Notes: generated by a model not told the origin, from the letters alone. Shown: positions 17,901-27,331, counted from the stretch's first letter. The stretch: DNA of 64,000 nucleotides from AC-32 sp963715575 (GCA_963715575.1 OY970250.1:1922001-1986000); one strand, 5' to 3'. Program-made: numbers and translations.

Positions 17901-20321
17901 ATGGACAGCCGCCGAACGTCCCTCTCGATACTCACAGCCCTGCTCGTTGTCTTTGCAACGGCCGTTGGTGCCGACGCGTCGTACCGCGCCCCGCACGCCA
18001 CCAAGGCTCGCTTCGGGAACCAGACCGTCGGCGCGATGCGCGGCGTCCTCATGCGAGACACGAAGCGCGTCTCGCGCTTCACGCTCTCCACGCGTGCTTC
18101 CGTCCAGAGCATCTCCGTGTTCCTCGACGGATTCGGGGGCGGCAAGGGGCGCTGGCAGCTGGTGCGCTTCGTCGTCTTCGCGGACGCGGGCGGCTCTCCG
18201 GGGGCGCGACTGACCGCCACCCGTGCGACCACGGTCTCGAGGCGCTCGAAGGGGCACTGGGTGACCCTCCCGGTAAAGCCGCTCCTGACGCTCGCGCCCG
18301 GCAGCTACTACCTCGGGCTCCAGACCGGCAAGACCGGTCATGTCGCACGGGTCGGGGCGACGCCGGCCACGAACGCGACGCGACAGAACTCCGATGTGTT
18401 CATCGGTGGGACCAGCAATCCCTTCGGCCCGTCAGGCACGAGCGACATGCGTCTGAGCGTCTACGCGACGTATACGCCGCTCGGCGCGGACGTGCAGCCG
18501 CCGCTTCCGCCCACCGGTCTGGTGGCGACGGCCACCTCGACGAGCTCGGTCACGCTTGGTTGGGGTGGCTCGGGTGGGGTCGTCGCCGGCTACCGCCTCT
18601 ACCGTGATGGCACGCTTGTCGACTCGACGTCGGCAACGAGCTACACCTTCACCGGACTCCTCTGCGGCAAGAGCTACACATTCGCGGTCGAGGCGATGGA
18701 CGTCTCCGCGAACGCTTCGACCCGCACGGCCCTAGCGGTAGCGACGAACGCCTGCGTGGTCGCTCCTCCGCCGCCACCTCCACCGCCGCCTGGTCCCGGC
18801 ATGCCGGGGAACCTTCACGCGAAATCCGGGACGCTGACGCAGACATCGTTCATGCTCGCGTGGAATGCCTCGACGGGACTGCCCGTCCTCTATCGCGTCT
18901 ACCGTGACGGCGTCAAGCTCGGAGAAGGCCCCGGATCCGCAGGCGGGTGGCCCGACGAGTGGCTCGTGAGCGGTTTGACGTGCGCGGAGTCGCACCTCTA
19001 CGGGGTCGAAGCAGTCGATGCGCTCGGAAACGTCTCCTCGCGGGCCACTGCGACGATCGCTGCTGCGGCTTGCGGCTCTCCGCCGCCGCCGCCTCCGCCG
19101 CCGCCGCCGCCGCCGCCTCCGCCTCCGCCGCCGCCTCCGCCTCCGCCTCCGCCCGAGGGCGACGCGAACGTGTGGGTCGACCTGAACGGTGGCTCATGCT
19201 CGAGGCAAGCGACCGCCGGGTTGTACGTCGATGCACAGGCGTGCGGGTCGTTCTCCGCGGCCTACACCGCCGCACAGGGAGGCGACACGATTCGGATCAG
19301 GGCCGGCAACTACAACGGCCAGCAGGCGGTCGGGGGCACGAAGACTCCGACCATCCAGGTGATCGGGCAGGACGGCACGGTCGTCGTCACGCAGCACGAC
19401 ACCCAGCTGCGCGGCCTGAGCCTGGGCGGGAACGTCGTCGTCTCGAACGTCGACGTCGGGGGCGACATGCCGTTCATCTTCATCGGCGGCGACAACTCAA
19501 CCTGGCGCGACTCGCGGCTGCTCGAGAGCACGAGCGGCAACTTCAACACGCGCGGATCCTTCGTTGGGACAACGCCCGAGCCGATCCTGATCTACAACGA
19601 CGACGAGTCCGACCCGAACACGAACCTCGCGGTGATCAACGTCGTCATCGAGCCGCAGCACATCTGCACTCCCGGCCAGGGCGCGTGCCGAAGCGGCGAC
19701 GTGTACCACCTCGAAAGCGTCCGGATCGACCAGAACGTGAGCGGCGTCCTGCTTGACCGCGTGACCTTCCTGCCCGGCAGCGACGACAACACGGCTCGTG
19801 TGTTCATCACCTACCCGGGGGCAGGGAGATCACAGCCGAGGAACGTGACCGTCCGGAACAGCGTCTTCGGGAAGGGGCACGGCGCCTACAACATCGACTT
19901 CGGCGGCGGCGCGTGTACCAACTTCGTCTTCGCCTACAACACCTTTTCCCAGGAGCGCCTGAGCTCTTGCGGTGCCGGGAGCAGCATCTTGTGGACCGGG
20001 AACATCGGGCCGAAGTCGGCCAACACGAGCGCCTGCACCCCCGGCACCACGTGGGTGCGCAACGTCTGGCAGTGGGACCTGGACCCGCGAGTCTGCGCGG
20101 GCGAGGCGGCAAACGAGTCGTGGGTCAACGGCCAACGTTACGAGGCAAATGCGCTCGGCTTGGACGCGAACTTCCGTCCGTTGCCGGGATCCGCAGTGCT
20201 CGACAAAGGCGAGTCTCCGACGGGGTCGTACTGCACCGGGGCTCTTGGGTCAATCGATCGCGACGGCGATGCACGCCCGTTCGGAGGCTCCTGCGACGCG
20301 GGGGCGTTCGAGGGATACTGA
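17901..20321 (+). CDS. Secreted Fn3 / parallel beta-helix surface protein
   Basis: 806 aa. A signal peptide (ILTALLVVFATAVGADA) is followed by a beta-sandwich of about 160 residues, then two Fn3 domains (PPTGLVATATSTSSVTLGW and MPGNLHAKSGTLTQTSF), separated and followed by proline spacers (the second is 25 prolines). The C-terminal ~350 residues form a right-handed parallel beta-helix: AAYTAAQGGDTIRIRAGNY, many N-rich turns, then LGSIDRDGDARPFGGSCDAG, the usual tail of choice-of-anchor/beta-helix proteins. Such proteins bind or cleave polysaccharide; no catalytic set is recognisable. ATG has AGGAG 6 nt upstream. Confidence 0.82.
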   Translation: MDSRRTSLSILTALLVVFATAVGADASYRAPHATKARFGNQTVGAMRGVLMRDTKRVSRFTLSTRASVQSISVFLDGFGGGKGRWQLVRFVVFADAGGSPGARLTATRATTVSRRSKGHWVTLPVKPLLTLAPGSYYLGLQTGKTGHVARVGATPATNATRQNSDVFIGGTSNPFGPSGTSDMRLSVYATYTPLGADVQPPLPPTGLVATATSTSSVTLGWGGSGGVVAGYRLYRDGTLVDSTSATSYTFTGLLCGKSYTFAVEAMDVSANASTRTALAVATNACVVAPPPPPPPPPGPGMPGNLHAKSGTLTQTSFMLAWNASTGLPVLYRVYRDGVKLGEGPGSAGGWPDEWLVSGLTCAESHLYGVEAVDALGNVSSRATATIAAAACGSPPPPPPPPPPPPPPPPPPPPPPPPPEGDANVWVDLNGGSCSRQATAGLYVDAQACGSFSAAYTAAQGGDTIRIRAGNYNGQQAVGGTKTPTIQVIGQDGTVVVTQHDTQLRGLSLGGNVVVSNVDVGGDMPFIFIGGDNSTWRDSRLLESTSGNFNTRGSFVGTTPEPILIYNDDESDPNTNLAVINVVIEPQHICTPGQGACRSGDVYHLESVRIDQNVSGVLLDRVTFLPGSDDNTARVFITYPGAGRSQPRNVTVRNSVFGKGHGAYNIDFGGGACTNFVFAYNTFSQERLSSCGAGSSILWTGNIGPKSANTSACTPGTTWVRNVWQWDLDPRVCAGEAANESWVNGQRYEANALGLDANFRPLPGSAVLDKGESPTGSYCTGALGSIDRDGDARPFGGSCDAGAFEGY
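19080..19154 (+). repeat. CCG/CCT run encoding 25 consecutive prolines
   Basis: Seventy-five bases of CCG, CCT and one CCC codon code for an unbroken run of 25 prolines between Fn3 domain 2 and the beta-helix. It is a likely rigid spacer across the cell wall. Such a tract needs EF-P for translation and is prone to length change by slippage. Confidence 0.9.
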
Positions 20322-20336
20322 AGCCCGGCTTCGCGA

Positions 20337-21293
20337 CTAGGGCATCGCCAGCTTGTGCTCCGTGAGGGGCTTCAAACGGCGCCCCTCTCGCCAGCCGACC
20401 GTCTGCGCGACGCTACGGAGGTACGGAACCAAGACGTACATCACGAGCAATGCGCGAATGGTCTCGGTACGAGTCGGTTCGACGCCGTTGGCGCGCAACC
20501 ACTGCCGGTCCGGGCCGAGCGAGCAACCGGCGCGCAGACGTCCGCGAATCGGTTGCACAAGCGGGACCCAGGACCGGAACCACATGCCCTCAGGGACCCG
20601 CCTGGCACGACCCTCGCGCATCCCGTAGCCGTGGTTGTACTTCCAGAAGGCCCGAAGCAGTGCCCTGCCCGAGGTGCGGGCCGGGTGCGAGACGATTGCG
20701 CTCGGTGCGTACGTCAGACGTGCACCGGTTGCGATGCAACGCTCCACGAAGTCGTAGTCGCCGTATTCGGGCACTTGCTCCTCGAAACCGCCGACGGCGT
20801 CGAACAGCTCGCGCCGCAGAAAGAGGTTGGCCGTTTCGGCGACACCGAAGCGTACCTGGAGCTCGTGGTTCTTCGATCCGTCCATGTCCACCAGTGTCCA
20901 CACGGTACGGTGCTCGGGAACGTCGAAGCGGATCCGCCCGGCAGCGAGGTCCGTCTGCGCGAGCTCAGCGAGCCCGCGCTCGAGCCAGGCGGGCTCCGGA
21001 CGGCAGTCGGCATCGCAGAAGGCGAGTACCTCTCCGCGAGCGGCCGCGATCGCGCGGTTCCGCGCGGCGTAGGAGTTCGCAGGCGGGCCCGCCGCGACGC
21101 GGACGTGCCCGTCCTCGGTCACGACCGCGGTTGTGCCGCCGTCCGTTGAGCCGTCGTCGCCGATCACGATCTCGAATGCCTCGTGCGCGAGCGTTTGCCG
21201 CTCGAGGCACTCGAGCAACTCCCTGATGTCGTTGGCACCGTCTCGAACCGGCACGATGACGCTGACGTGAGGCGTATGGGCGCCGCAAGCCAT
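20337..21293 (-). CDS. Glycosyltransferase family 2
   Basis: 318 aa. The GT-A core starts VSVIVPVRDGANDIRELLECL, has IVIGDDGSTDGG and FCDADCRPEPAWLERGL, then ETANLFLRRELFDAVGGFEEQVPEYGDYDF. A hydrophobic C-terminal segment follows (ALLVMYVLVPYLRSV). ATG 21293 is preferred; a TTG at 21332 would extend the protein by 13 residues but places the start upstream of the -10-like TACGCT (21308-21303, minus), which lies 9 nt before the ATG. Convergent with the beta-helix gene across 15 bp. Divergent from the next beta-helix gene, sharing the palindrome at 21356. Confidence 0.88.
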   Translation of the reverse strand: MACGAHTPHVSVIVPVRDGANDIRELLECLERQTLAHEAFEIVIGDDGSTDGGTTAVVTEDGHVRVAAGPPANSYAARNRAIAAARGEVLAFCDADCRPEPAWLERGLAELAQTDLAAGRIRFDVPEHRTVWTLVDMDGSKNHELQVRFGVAETANLFLRRELFDAVGGFEEQVPEYGDYDFVERCIATGARLTYAPSAIVSHPARTSGRALLRAFWKYNHGYGMREGRARRVPEGMWFRSWVPLVQPIRGRLRAGCSLGPDRQWLRANGVEPTRTETIRALLVMYVLVPYLRSVAQTVGWREGRRLKPLTEHKLAMP

Positions 21294-21355
21294 CTCGTCA
21301 GGAGCGTAGGTTGCGGCAGGCACGTGTGCCAACGTGCAGAGAGCCAGAGGACGAC

Positions 21356-21371
21356 CTAGCCTTGCGGCTAG
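21356..21371. promoter_or_regulatory. EPS-regulon palindrome, copy 4 (CTAGCCTTGCGGCTAG)
   Basis: Perfect 6+4+6 palindrome in the divergent region between the glycosyltransferase (minus) and the secreted beta-helix gene (plus). The -10 candidates on the two sides, TACGCT at 21308-21303 and TAAACT at 21419-21424, are each 48 bp from the nearer palindrome end, so the region is symmetric. Confidence 0.75.
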
Positions 21372-21430
21372 TTCGTGCGGAATCGGTTAGTCTGCGGAAC
21401 CCCGTCTTGGACCGTCTCTAAACTCCTCCG

Positions 21431-22801
21431 ATGCTTGCGACCCCTGCGGCAACTCGCGCTTGGCGCGCCGTGCTCTTCGGCGTGGCCGTCCTCACCGTCG
21501 GGATGACCGCGACTGCGGCGGGATCGTCCCAGGCGGTCAGGTTGGCGAAGAGAGCGCCGTCGGTCTTCGTCGCTCCGACCGGTTCTGACAGCAGGTCGTG
21601 CAAGTCGAGGCGCGCCGCATGCGCAAGCTTCAACCGAGCGTACCGCGTTGCGCGCCCCGGCCAAATCGTTGAAGTCGCTGGTGGGCAGTATCCGGCCCAG
21701 GAGATCGTGGCCGCTCCCGGCAAGCGGGCGCCGAACATCGTGTTCCGCCCGGTCGCGGGAGAGCGGGTGGTCGTGGCGGGGATCGGCTTCGGCTCGGGCG
21801 GCGAGGCGAAGCTTGGCCCGCGCAACATCACGCTGATCGGCATGCAGACGGCGAGGAAAGGCACCCAGCCAGCGGCAGGGAACCAATACGGAATCTTCGT
21901 CGGTCCCGGCTCTCGCTTCATTCGGCTCGTGCACATGGACGCCGGGTCGGTCGACAGCTGGTTTGCCGACCACCTGACGGTGGCGGGCGGCGACTACGGT
22001 CCCTGCAGCGTGATTGCTCTTTCGCGGACGGAGAACGTCTGTGGAAACAACAAGCTCGACGTCTCGACGAACGTGGTCATCGACGGGGCCACCTTCCACG
22101 ACCTCCGCTTCGACCGGAGTTGTTTCCAAGACGGCGCCGATTGCCACTGGGAGTGCATGTACATCAACGCCGGCAAGAACGTCACAATTCGCCGATCCAG
22201 GTTCCGCGACTGCGCGCTGTTCGACATCTTCTCGACGATCTCCGGGCCGGATGCGGCCGCCATGGGCCACCAGAACCTGACCATCGAGAACAACTGGTTC
22301 GACACGCCGTGGGACGAGAATCCGCGCGGCGCGCAACGTGCGCGGGCCGGTGCCGTCGTCCTCGCGTGGTGCGGCAACTCACCGCATGGCTACCGCGGCG
22401 TCCGCGTGCGCTTCAACTCGTTCCAGCGGAACACCGGAATCGAGGTCGGGGAGATCCCGAGCTGCGTATTCGACGACGTCCAGGTCACAGCCAACCTGCT
22501 CATGTACTCCGGAACTTGTGACCAGCGTGTGAAGTACGCCTACAACCGCTGGAGCAGCGACTATCGCCGGGGCCGCTGCGGCGCCACCGACCGGATCGTC
22601 GGCGCCAGCCTCCCCTATGTAAACCCGAGGAGTGGCAGCGGATTCGACTTCCACCTCGTGAAGAGACGCTCGACGGCTGCCGACAACGCCGTGCCCGCGT
22701 CGGCAGTGGGCGGATGCCCGGGCCGTGACTTCGATCGTCAGCGCCGGCCCCAGAACGCGACCTGCGACGCGGGCTCAGACGAGCGGCGCCTGCCGCGCTG
22801 A
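21431..22801 (+). CDS. Secreted right-handed parallel beta-helix protein
   Basis: 456 aa with an N-terminal signal peptide (AVLFGVAVLTVGMTATAAG). After SVFVAPTGSDSRSCKS come repeated beta-helix coils (NVVIDGATFHDLRF, NVTIRRSRFRDC, NLTIENNWFD) typical of pectate-lyase-like folds. It shares the VFVAPTGSD/Cys-rich N-terminal pattern of secreted polysaccharide-active beta-helices and the C-terminal DRQRRPQNATCDAGSDE, similar to the tail of the protein at 17901. The ATG lies 6 nt after the -10 TAAACT, so it is probably leaderless. Role likely in binding or trimming the exopolysaccharide; no catalytic residues assigned. Confidence 0.82.
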   Translation: MLATPAATRAWRAVLFGVAVLTVGMTATAAGSSQAVRLAKRAPSVFVAPTGSDSRSCKSRRAACASFNRAYRVARPGQIVEVAGGQYPAQEIVAAPGKRAPNIVFRPVAGERVVVAGIGFGSGGEAKLGPRNITLIGMQTARKGTQPAAGNQYGIFVGPGSRFIRLVHMDAGSVDSWFADHLTVAGGDYGPCSVIALSRTENVCGNNKLDVSTNVVIDGATFHDLRFDRSCFQDGADCHWECMYINAGKNVTIRRSRFRDCALFDIFSTISGPDAAAMGHQNLTIENNWFDTPWDENPRGAQRARAGAVVLAWCGNSPHGYRGVRVRFNSFQRNTGIEVGEIPSCVFDDVQVTANLLMYSGTCDQRVKYAYNRWSSDYRRGRCGATDRIVGASLPYVNPRSGSGFDFHLVKRRSTAADNAVPASAVGGCPGRDFDRQRRPQNATCDAGSDERRLPR

Positions 22802-23596
22802 TCAGAGCTCCGGCGTCTCGCTGATCGCGAGCCAGCCCCGGCGCTCGCCCACGCTTCCGACGAACGGAATGCGGCGCAAGGCTCGCTTGACGCGGTTCTT
22901 CCGGATCTCGCGCATCCAGTAGGCGCGCCAGTACTCGTGCTTCGCCTCGGGCTCGGCGGCGTAGAAGCTGCCGCCGGCGTGGAACAGCTGGAGGTCCTTC
23001 AAGAAGGCGGCCGAGTAGCCAAGCTGCTCGATGTCGCGGATGTAGGCCTCGTCCTCGAGCCAGAAGATCTGGCCGCGCTTTTGGCGGAAGCCGCCGACTC
23101 GGTCGAGCAGCTCTCGCGACGTGATTGCGCACCCGCCGCCGACCGGGCCGCGCAGCAGGGTTACGCCGTTCTCCTCGACCGTCCTGTACTCGTGCACACG
23201 TTCGTGATGCATGATCTGCGACGCTTGGTCGTGCGGATTGTCGACGAGGCTCGCCGCCAGGAAACCCACCTCTGGAAGCCGCTCGAACGCATCGAAGAGC
23301 CGGCGGTCCCACTCCGGTGGTGCGTCGATCATGTCGTCGTCGAGCTCGATCACATACGGCGCGCTCGTGAGGCCGCATGCCTCGGCATACGCGTTCTGGC
23401 CGATGTTCTCGGGGTGGTGCACCACCCGAATGCGCGGGTCCGTGAGCGACTCGAGGTACTCGAGCGTGCCGTCAGTCGAGCCGTTGTTCCAGATCACGAT
23501 CTCGGTCGTGAGCCCGGACGTCCGCTCGAGGACGCGCTCCACGCATTGGCGCAGCAGGTGAACACGCTCATGCGTGAGGACGATGACGGCGATCAT
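22802..23596 (-). CDS. Glycosyltransferase family 2
   Basis: 264 aa. Starts MIAVIVLTHERVHLLRQCVE, with IVIWNNGSTDGTLEYL, YVIELDDDMIDAPPEWDRRL (DXD region) and GGGCAITSRELLDRVGGF. The ATG overlaps the TGA of the upstream Alg13-like gene (ATGA). Last gene of a leftward five-gene operon (asnB, GT2, Alg14-like, Alg13-like, this). Its stop directly abuts the convergent beta-helix stop. Confidence 0.9.
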   Translation of the reverse strand: MIAVIVLTHERVHLLRQCVERVLERTSGLTTEIVIWNNGSTDGTLEYLESLTDPRIRVVHHPENIGQNAYAEACGLTSAPYVIELDDDMIDAPPEWDRRLFDAFERLPEVGFLAASLVDNPHDQASQIMHHERVHEYRTVEENGVTLLRGPVGGGCAITSRELLDRVGGFRQKRGQIFWLEDEAYIRDIEQLGYSAAFLKDLQLFHAGGSFYAAEPEAKHEYWRAYWMREIRKNRVKRALRRIPFVGSVGERRGWLAISETPEL

Positions 23597-24087
23597 TGAA
23601 TCTCCTTCCGCGGCGGACCGGCCAGCTCCGCGATCTCCGCCCGGAGCGCGGTTGCGAGCGCGCTTGTTCCCTCGTGGGCTCGCACGGCGCCGTGGTCGTT
23701 GGTGTGCGCAATCGTCTCGGCGAGACTCTCCGGATCCTCGACGAGGGTGACGAGGCCGGCCTCGGCGAAGCGTCGTGACGACTCCAACTGGTGGTCGTCG
23801 ACCGTTTCCCCGAAGGCCCGTCGGCGCGGCACAACGTAGGGCCGCTTGCCGTTCGCGAGAGCCAGCAGGATCGAGCCGACGCCGCCGTGGGTGACCACGA
23901 CCCGCGCCTCGCAGACGAGCTCTTTGAGCTCCGCGAACGGCAGGAACGACACGCAACGCGCTCCGGTCGGCCTCACCTCGGAGGCACCGTGCTGCACGAC
24001 GACCTCTTCCTCGCCGTCCAGCGCATCCACCGTGCACAAGAGGCGATCGAAGGGGAACTGACTTGCGCCGACCGCTACGAGGATCAT
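23593..24087 (-). CDS. Alg13/PssE-like glycosyltransferase catalytic subunit
   Basis: 164 aa, half the length of a GT-B enzyme. It matches the C-terminal domain of GT28 enzymes: MILVAVGASQFPFDRLL at the start and VVTHGGVGSILLALANGKRPYVVPR, the nucleotide-sugar binding signature. In bacteria this is PssE/EpsF-like, paired with a membrane-anchoring Alg14/PssD-like subunit. That partner is the next gene upstream, overlapping by ATGA. Together they would add a second sugar to the lipid carrier. Confidence 0.87.
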   Translation of the reverse strand: MILVAVGASQFPFDRLLCTVDALDGEEEVVVQHGASEVRPTGARCVSFLPFAELKELVCEARVVVTHGGVGSILLALANGKRPYVVPRRRAFGETVDDHQLESSRRFAEAGLVTLVEDPESLAETIAHTNDHGAVRAHEGTSALATALRAEIAELAGPPRKEIQ

Positions 24088-24563
24088 GGGCCTGAGAAAA
24101 CGGTTCCCGCGTAGCGCGCGCTCGGCAGTGCGCGACGGAGCTCGGGCCATTGCACGAAGACGCGATCGGCCAGCGGTGCGACCAGGCGGCAGCTCAGCGA
24201 GGGGCGCCCCACCCGCGCGAGACTCTCGACGTAGATGATCGAAACGCCGCGCAGCCGGGCTGTCCACGCGAACGGAACCGCGACGGCGGCGCCCGTTGTG
24301 ACGACGACGCGCGGCCTGAGCCGTCGCAGCAGGCGCCAAGCGAGGACGAGGTTCCTGAGGAGGTTCTTCACGCTTCGGTTGGCCGGCGCGTAAGCACGGT
24401 AGACGCGCTCTCCGGCAAGTAAGGACGCAACGTCGCTGCCTTCGTAACTGGCCACGACCCAGGCGTGTGGGTATCCGTCCCACGCCTCGCGGAGCGACGA
24501 GAGCTGGAGCAGGTGGCCGCCGCCGGTGCAAACGAGAAGCACATCGGTGCGCCGTTCGTGCAT
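24084..24563 (-). CDS. Alg14/PssD-like membrane-anchor subunit of a split glycosyltransferase
   Basis: 159 aa. VLLVCTGGGHLLQLSSL is the Alg14 N-terminal Gly-rich motif, and RPRVVVTTGAAVAVPFAWTARL and YVESLARVGRPSLSCRLV are also typical of Alg14/PssD. It is coupled to the Alg13-like gene through an ATGA overlap. Its ATG directly abuts the stop of the preceding GT2 gene. The pair corresponds to one two-domain GT-B glycosyltransferase. Confidence 0.87.
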   Translation of the reverse strand: MHERRTDVLLVCTGGGHLLQLSSLREAWDGYPHAWVVASYEGSDVASLLAGERVYRAYAPANRSVKNLLRNLVLAWRLLRRLRPRVVVTTGAAVAVPFAWTARLRGVSIIYVESLARVGRPSLSCRLVAPLADRVFVQWPELRRALPSARYAGTVFSGP

Positions 24564-25427
24564 CTACGCTCCCAGCGCCTCACGGCGGCGAGTGCGGAGG
24601 TTGCTCAGCCGCTGAGACTGGCGCAGATGTGCTCGGACGGCCGGGTCGGCGACGACCTCCTGCCGACCCGCGGCCGCGGCCGCGAATCCCCACAGCATCG
24701 CGAGCGCGGCCGGCTCGTGGCGCGTGTGGTGGATGGCGCGCAACGTCAGGTACCAGGTGCGGTAGCCCATGTAGTGGGCGGCGCGGCCGCGGGCCGCCCA
24801 GGCTCGCCAGCGAGCACCGTCGCGCTGGCCCTCGGCCCGGTGATGCCTGAAGGGGAGCTCGAGCAGCGTCCGCGTCTCCCAGCCCCGGAGCTGAGCGCGG
24901 ATCTCGTCGATTCCGTCCCAGCCCATGCGCCGCTCGAGCGGGCCGATCTGCGCGAGGCAGGCCCTGCGGTACGCGCGGGCGGCACCCCAGACCGCGTCGC
25001 CGGTCAAGAACCGGTGGCGCCACTCGCCGCGGTCCAGCTCGAACGCGGTTCCGCTGGCGATGCCGAGCCGGTCGTCGACCTCGAACGCCGCCAGGAGCGA
25101 GGCGAAGTAGTCCGGCTCCATCGTCACGTCGGCGTCGAGCTTGACGATCACGTCCGCCTCGGCCGGCACAAACCGGAGGCCGCGCTCGAATCCCTCCACG
25201 ATCGGGCCGCCTCGCTCGAGTGGCTTGGCCTCCAGCGTCGTGGCAGTAATCCAGGCGTCAGTCCGGGCGAGCTCCTGTGCCACCGCGACCGAGTCGTCGC
25301 TCGAGCCGGTATCGACGATCACCCAGCGCAGAGGCCGGAAGGTCTGGGCGGCCAGCGCGCCGTGCAGCCGGCGCAAGTTGCGCGCCTCATCGCAGACCGG
25401 CGTGACGACGGCGTAGCTGAGCGTCAC
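24564..25427 (-). CDS. Glycosyltransferase family 2
   Basis: 287 aa. SYAVVTPVCDEARNLRRL and WVIVDTGSSDDSVAVAQEL form the donor-binding N-terminus. VIVKLDADVTMEPDYFASLL carries the DXD motif. Helical segments in the C-terminal third may contact the membrane. GTG start overlaps the stop of asnB (GTGA). Part of the leftward asnB operon. Confidence 0.88.
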   Translation of the reverse strand: MTLSYAVVTPVCDEARNLRRLHGALAAQTFRPLRWVIVDTGSSDDSVAVAQELARTDAWITATTLEAKPLERGGPIVEGFERGLRFVPAEADVIVKLDADVTMEPDYFASLLAAFEVDDRLGIASGTAFELDRGEWRHRFLTGDAVWGAARAYRRACLAQIGPLERRMGWDGIDEIRAQLRGWETRTLLELPFRHHRAEGQRDGARWRAWAARGRAAHYMGYRTWYLTLRAIHHTRHEPAALAMLWGFAAAAAGRQEVVADPAVRAHLRQSQRLSNLRTRRREALGA

Positions 25428-27331
25428 GCTGCCGCGACCTCTCGTCGTGCCCGCGCGCGGGGCAGGTACTCGGCAAGCCAGACCTCGAGCATCAGGAGCG
25501 CGAGCAACAGGCGCCCGCTCTTGCGATCAGTCCCGGTCGCGTGACCGGAGACGAGGTCGGAAACCGTACCGCGGTCGAGAAATTCGGCGTAGCGGGGAGC
25601 CGGTGCGAGCAGGTAGTCCGAGATGACGCCGTCCGTCTGCGCCGTGAACCAGCGGTCGACCGAGGCGGCGAAGAAGCCGATCTTGCGCTTGTCGATCACC
25701 TCGTCGGGGATCAGTCCCTTGGCGGCGCGCTTGAGCACGTACTTCGTCTTGAAGCGTCGCACCTTCAGCTCTGGCGGGATGGTCGCGCAGTACTCGACGA
25801 AGTGGTGATCGAGGAACGGCACGCGCACCTCGAGCGAGTGCGACATCGAGGCGCGGTCGAAGTAATGGAGCATGTCGTCGACGAGCGCGAGCTGGGCGTC
25901 GATGTAGAGCGTGGCGGGCAGCGGGTCGTCCACCAGGCCACCGTTCAGGCGGGACTCCACGGCGCGGCGTGCGGCTCCACCGTCGAGCTCCGCCAGTGGC
26001 CCACGGTAGAGCTCGCTGCGCAGGTCGTCGCCGACCTTGCCGCTCATCGCCAGCAGGCGCTCGACCGTCCCGGGGGCAGCCAGAGTGCGCGCCGGGCTCC
26101 GGAACCGGCTCGGGCCACGCATTGCGACAGAGGTCGCGGCGGCGCGGGCGGGTCCCGGGACTCGGCGCCAGAGAGCCGCCGCGGCCGCCGCCTTGTGCTT
26201 CGCGTAACCGCCGAACAGCTCGTCGGCCCCCTGACCGGAGAGCGCGACCGTCACGTGCCGTGCCGCGAGCTCGGAGAGTGCGCGGAAGCCCAGGGCCGAG
26301 AGGTCGGCCAGCGGCTCGTCCATGTACCAGGTCAGCTCAGCCAGGTCGACGGCGGCGTCGGACACCGAGAGCTCGAGCTCGTGGTGGTCGGTGCCGAGCG
26401 CATTCGACACAAGTCGCGCGTCCGGGAGCTCGTTCATGTCGCCGTCCTCGACGAAGCCAACCGAGAAGGTCTTCACCGGCTCGGTCATGTTGCGCGCCAT
26501 CAGGGCGACCACGAGGCTCGAGTCGAGACCGCCGCTGAGCATCGCCCCGAGCGGGACATCGCTCATCAACCGCGAGCGCACGGCGTCCTCGAGGGAGTCG
26601 ACGAGCCCGGTGACCGTGTCCTCCAGCGGCCTGTCGCGCTCCGGCACGGGCTGCGGGTAGCTCCAGTACTGCTCGACGCGGACGCCCGCGGGGTCGACGA
26701 CAAGCGCGTGGCCGGGCAGCAGCTTCGACACTTCGGCGAGGGGGGTCCGGGGCGCCGGGAAGAAGCCGAAGGTGAGGTACGAGTCGATCGCCTCGAAGTC
26801 GAGCGCGTCGCTGAAGAGGCCCGATGCGAGCAGGCTCTTGAGCTCCGACGCGAAGACGAGTAAATCGCCGGCACGGCCGTAGTAGAGGGGCTTCACCCCG
26901 AGTCGGTCGCGCGCGATCACTGCCGTCCGGTTGCGGCCGTCCCAGACGGCGAGCCCGAACTTCCCGCGCAGCTGCTGGGCCAAGCGCGGCCCGTGCTCTT
27001 CGTAGAGGTGCGGCAGGATCTCGGTGTCGCAGCGCGTCGTGAACCGGTGCCCGCGCGCGGCGAGCGACTCGCGCACGTCTGCGTGGTTGTAGAGCTCGCC
27101 GTTCTGGATCGCCCAGATGGCACCGGACTCGTCGGCGATCGGCTGGTGCCCGCCTTCGACGTCGACGATGCTCAGCCGCCGTACCCCGAGCGCGACGCCG
27201 TCCGACTGGTACGTGCCGCGGTCGTTCGGGCCGCGGTGCGTCATCACGTCCGTCATCTCGTCGAGCAGAGCGGGGTCGACGACCTGCCGAGGCTCGCCCC
27301 CCACCTGCACCACGCCACAGATCCCGCACAC
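25424..27331 (-). CDS. asnB: Glutamine-hydrolysing asparagine synthase
   Basis: 635 aa, two domains. The N-terminal class II glutaminase begins (M)CGICGVVQVGG, with Cys2 the nucleophile after Met removal. I therefore start at GTG 27331; a GTG at 27355 would bury that Cys under eight residues. A -10-like TAGCGT (27344-27339, minus) ends 7 nt before this GTG, again suggesting a leaderless transcript. The C-terminal ATP-pyrophosphatase domain carries LSGGLDSSLVVAL. It makes asparagine or, in polysaccharide loci, may amidate a sugar acid. It leads a five-gene operon of glycosyltransferases. Confidence 0.92.
   Translation of the reverse strand: MCGICGVVQVGGEPRQVVDPALLDEMTDVMTHRGPNDRGTYQSDGVALGVRRLSIVDVEGGHQPIADESGAIWAIQNGELYNHADVRESLAARGHRFTTRCDTEILPHLYEEHGPRLAQQLRGKFGLAVWDGRNRTAVIARDRLGVKPLYYGRAGDLLVFASELKSLLASGLFSDALDFEAIDSYLTFGFFPAPRTPLAEVSKLLPGHALVVDPAGVRVEQYWSYPQPVPERDRPLEDTVTGLVDSLEDAVRSRLMSDVPLGAMLSGGLDSSLVVALMARNMTEPVKTFSVGFVEDGDMNELPDARLVSNALGTDHHELELSVSDAAVDLAELTWYMDEPLADLSALGFRALSELAARHVTVALSGQGADELFGGYAKHKAAAAAALWRRVPGPARAAATSVAMRGPSRFRSPARTLAAPGTVERLLAMSGKVGDDLRSELYRGPLAELDGGAARRAVESRLNGGLVDDPLPATLYIDAQLALVDDMLHYFDRASMSHSLEVRVPFLDHHFVEYCATIPPELKVRRFKTKYVLKRAAKGLIPDEVIDKRKIGFFAASVDRWFTAQTDGVISDYLLAPAPRYAEFLDRGTVSDLVSGHATGTDRKSGRLLLALLMLEVWLAEYLPRARARREVAAA

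Noticed and set aside
19080..19154. Frameshift or assembly error in the proline tract
   Set aside because: The frame remains open and domains on both sides are intact. A mixed CCG/CCT pattern argues for a real proline spacer, although its exact length could vary.
25424..27331. asnB as the missing lasso cyclase of the 58-64 kb cassette
   Set aside because: It lies 35 kb away in a glycosyltransferase operon under a different operator and looks like a standard asparagine synthase.
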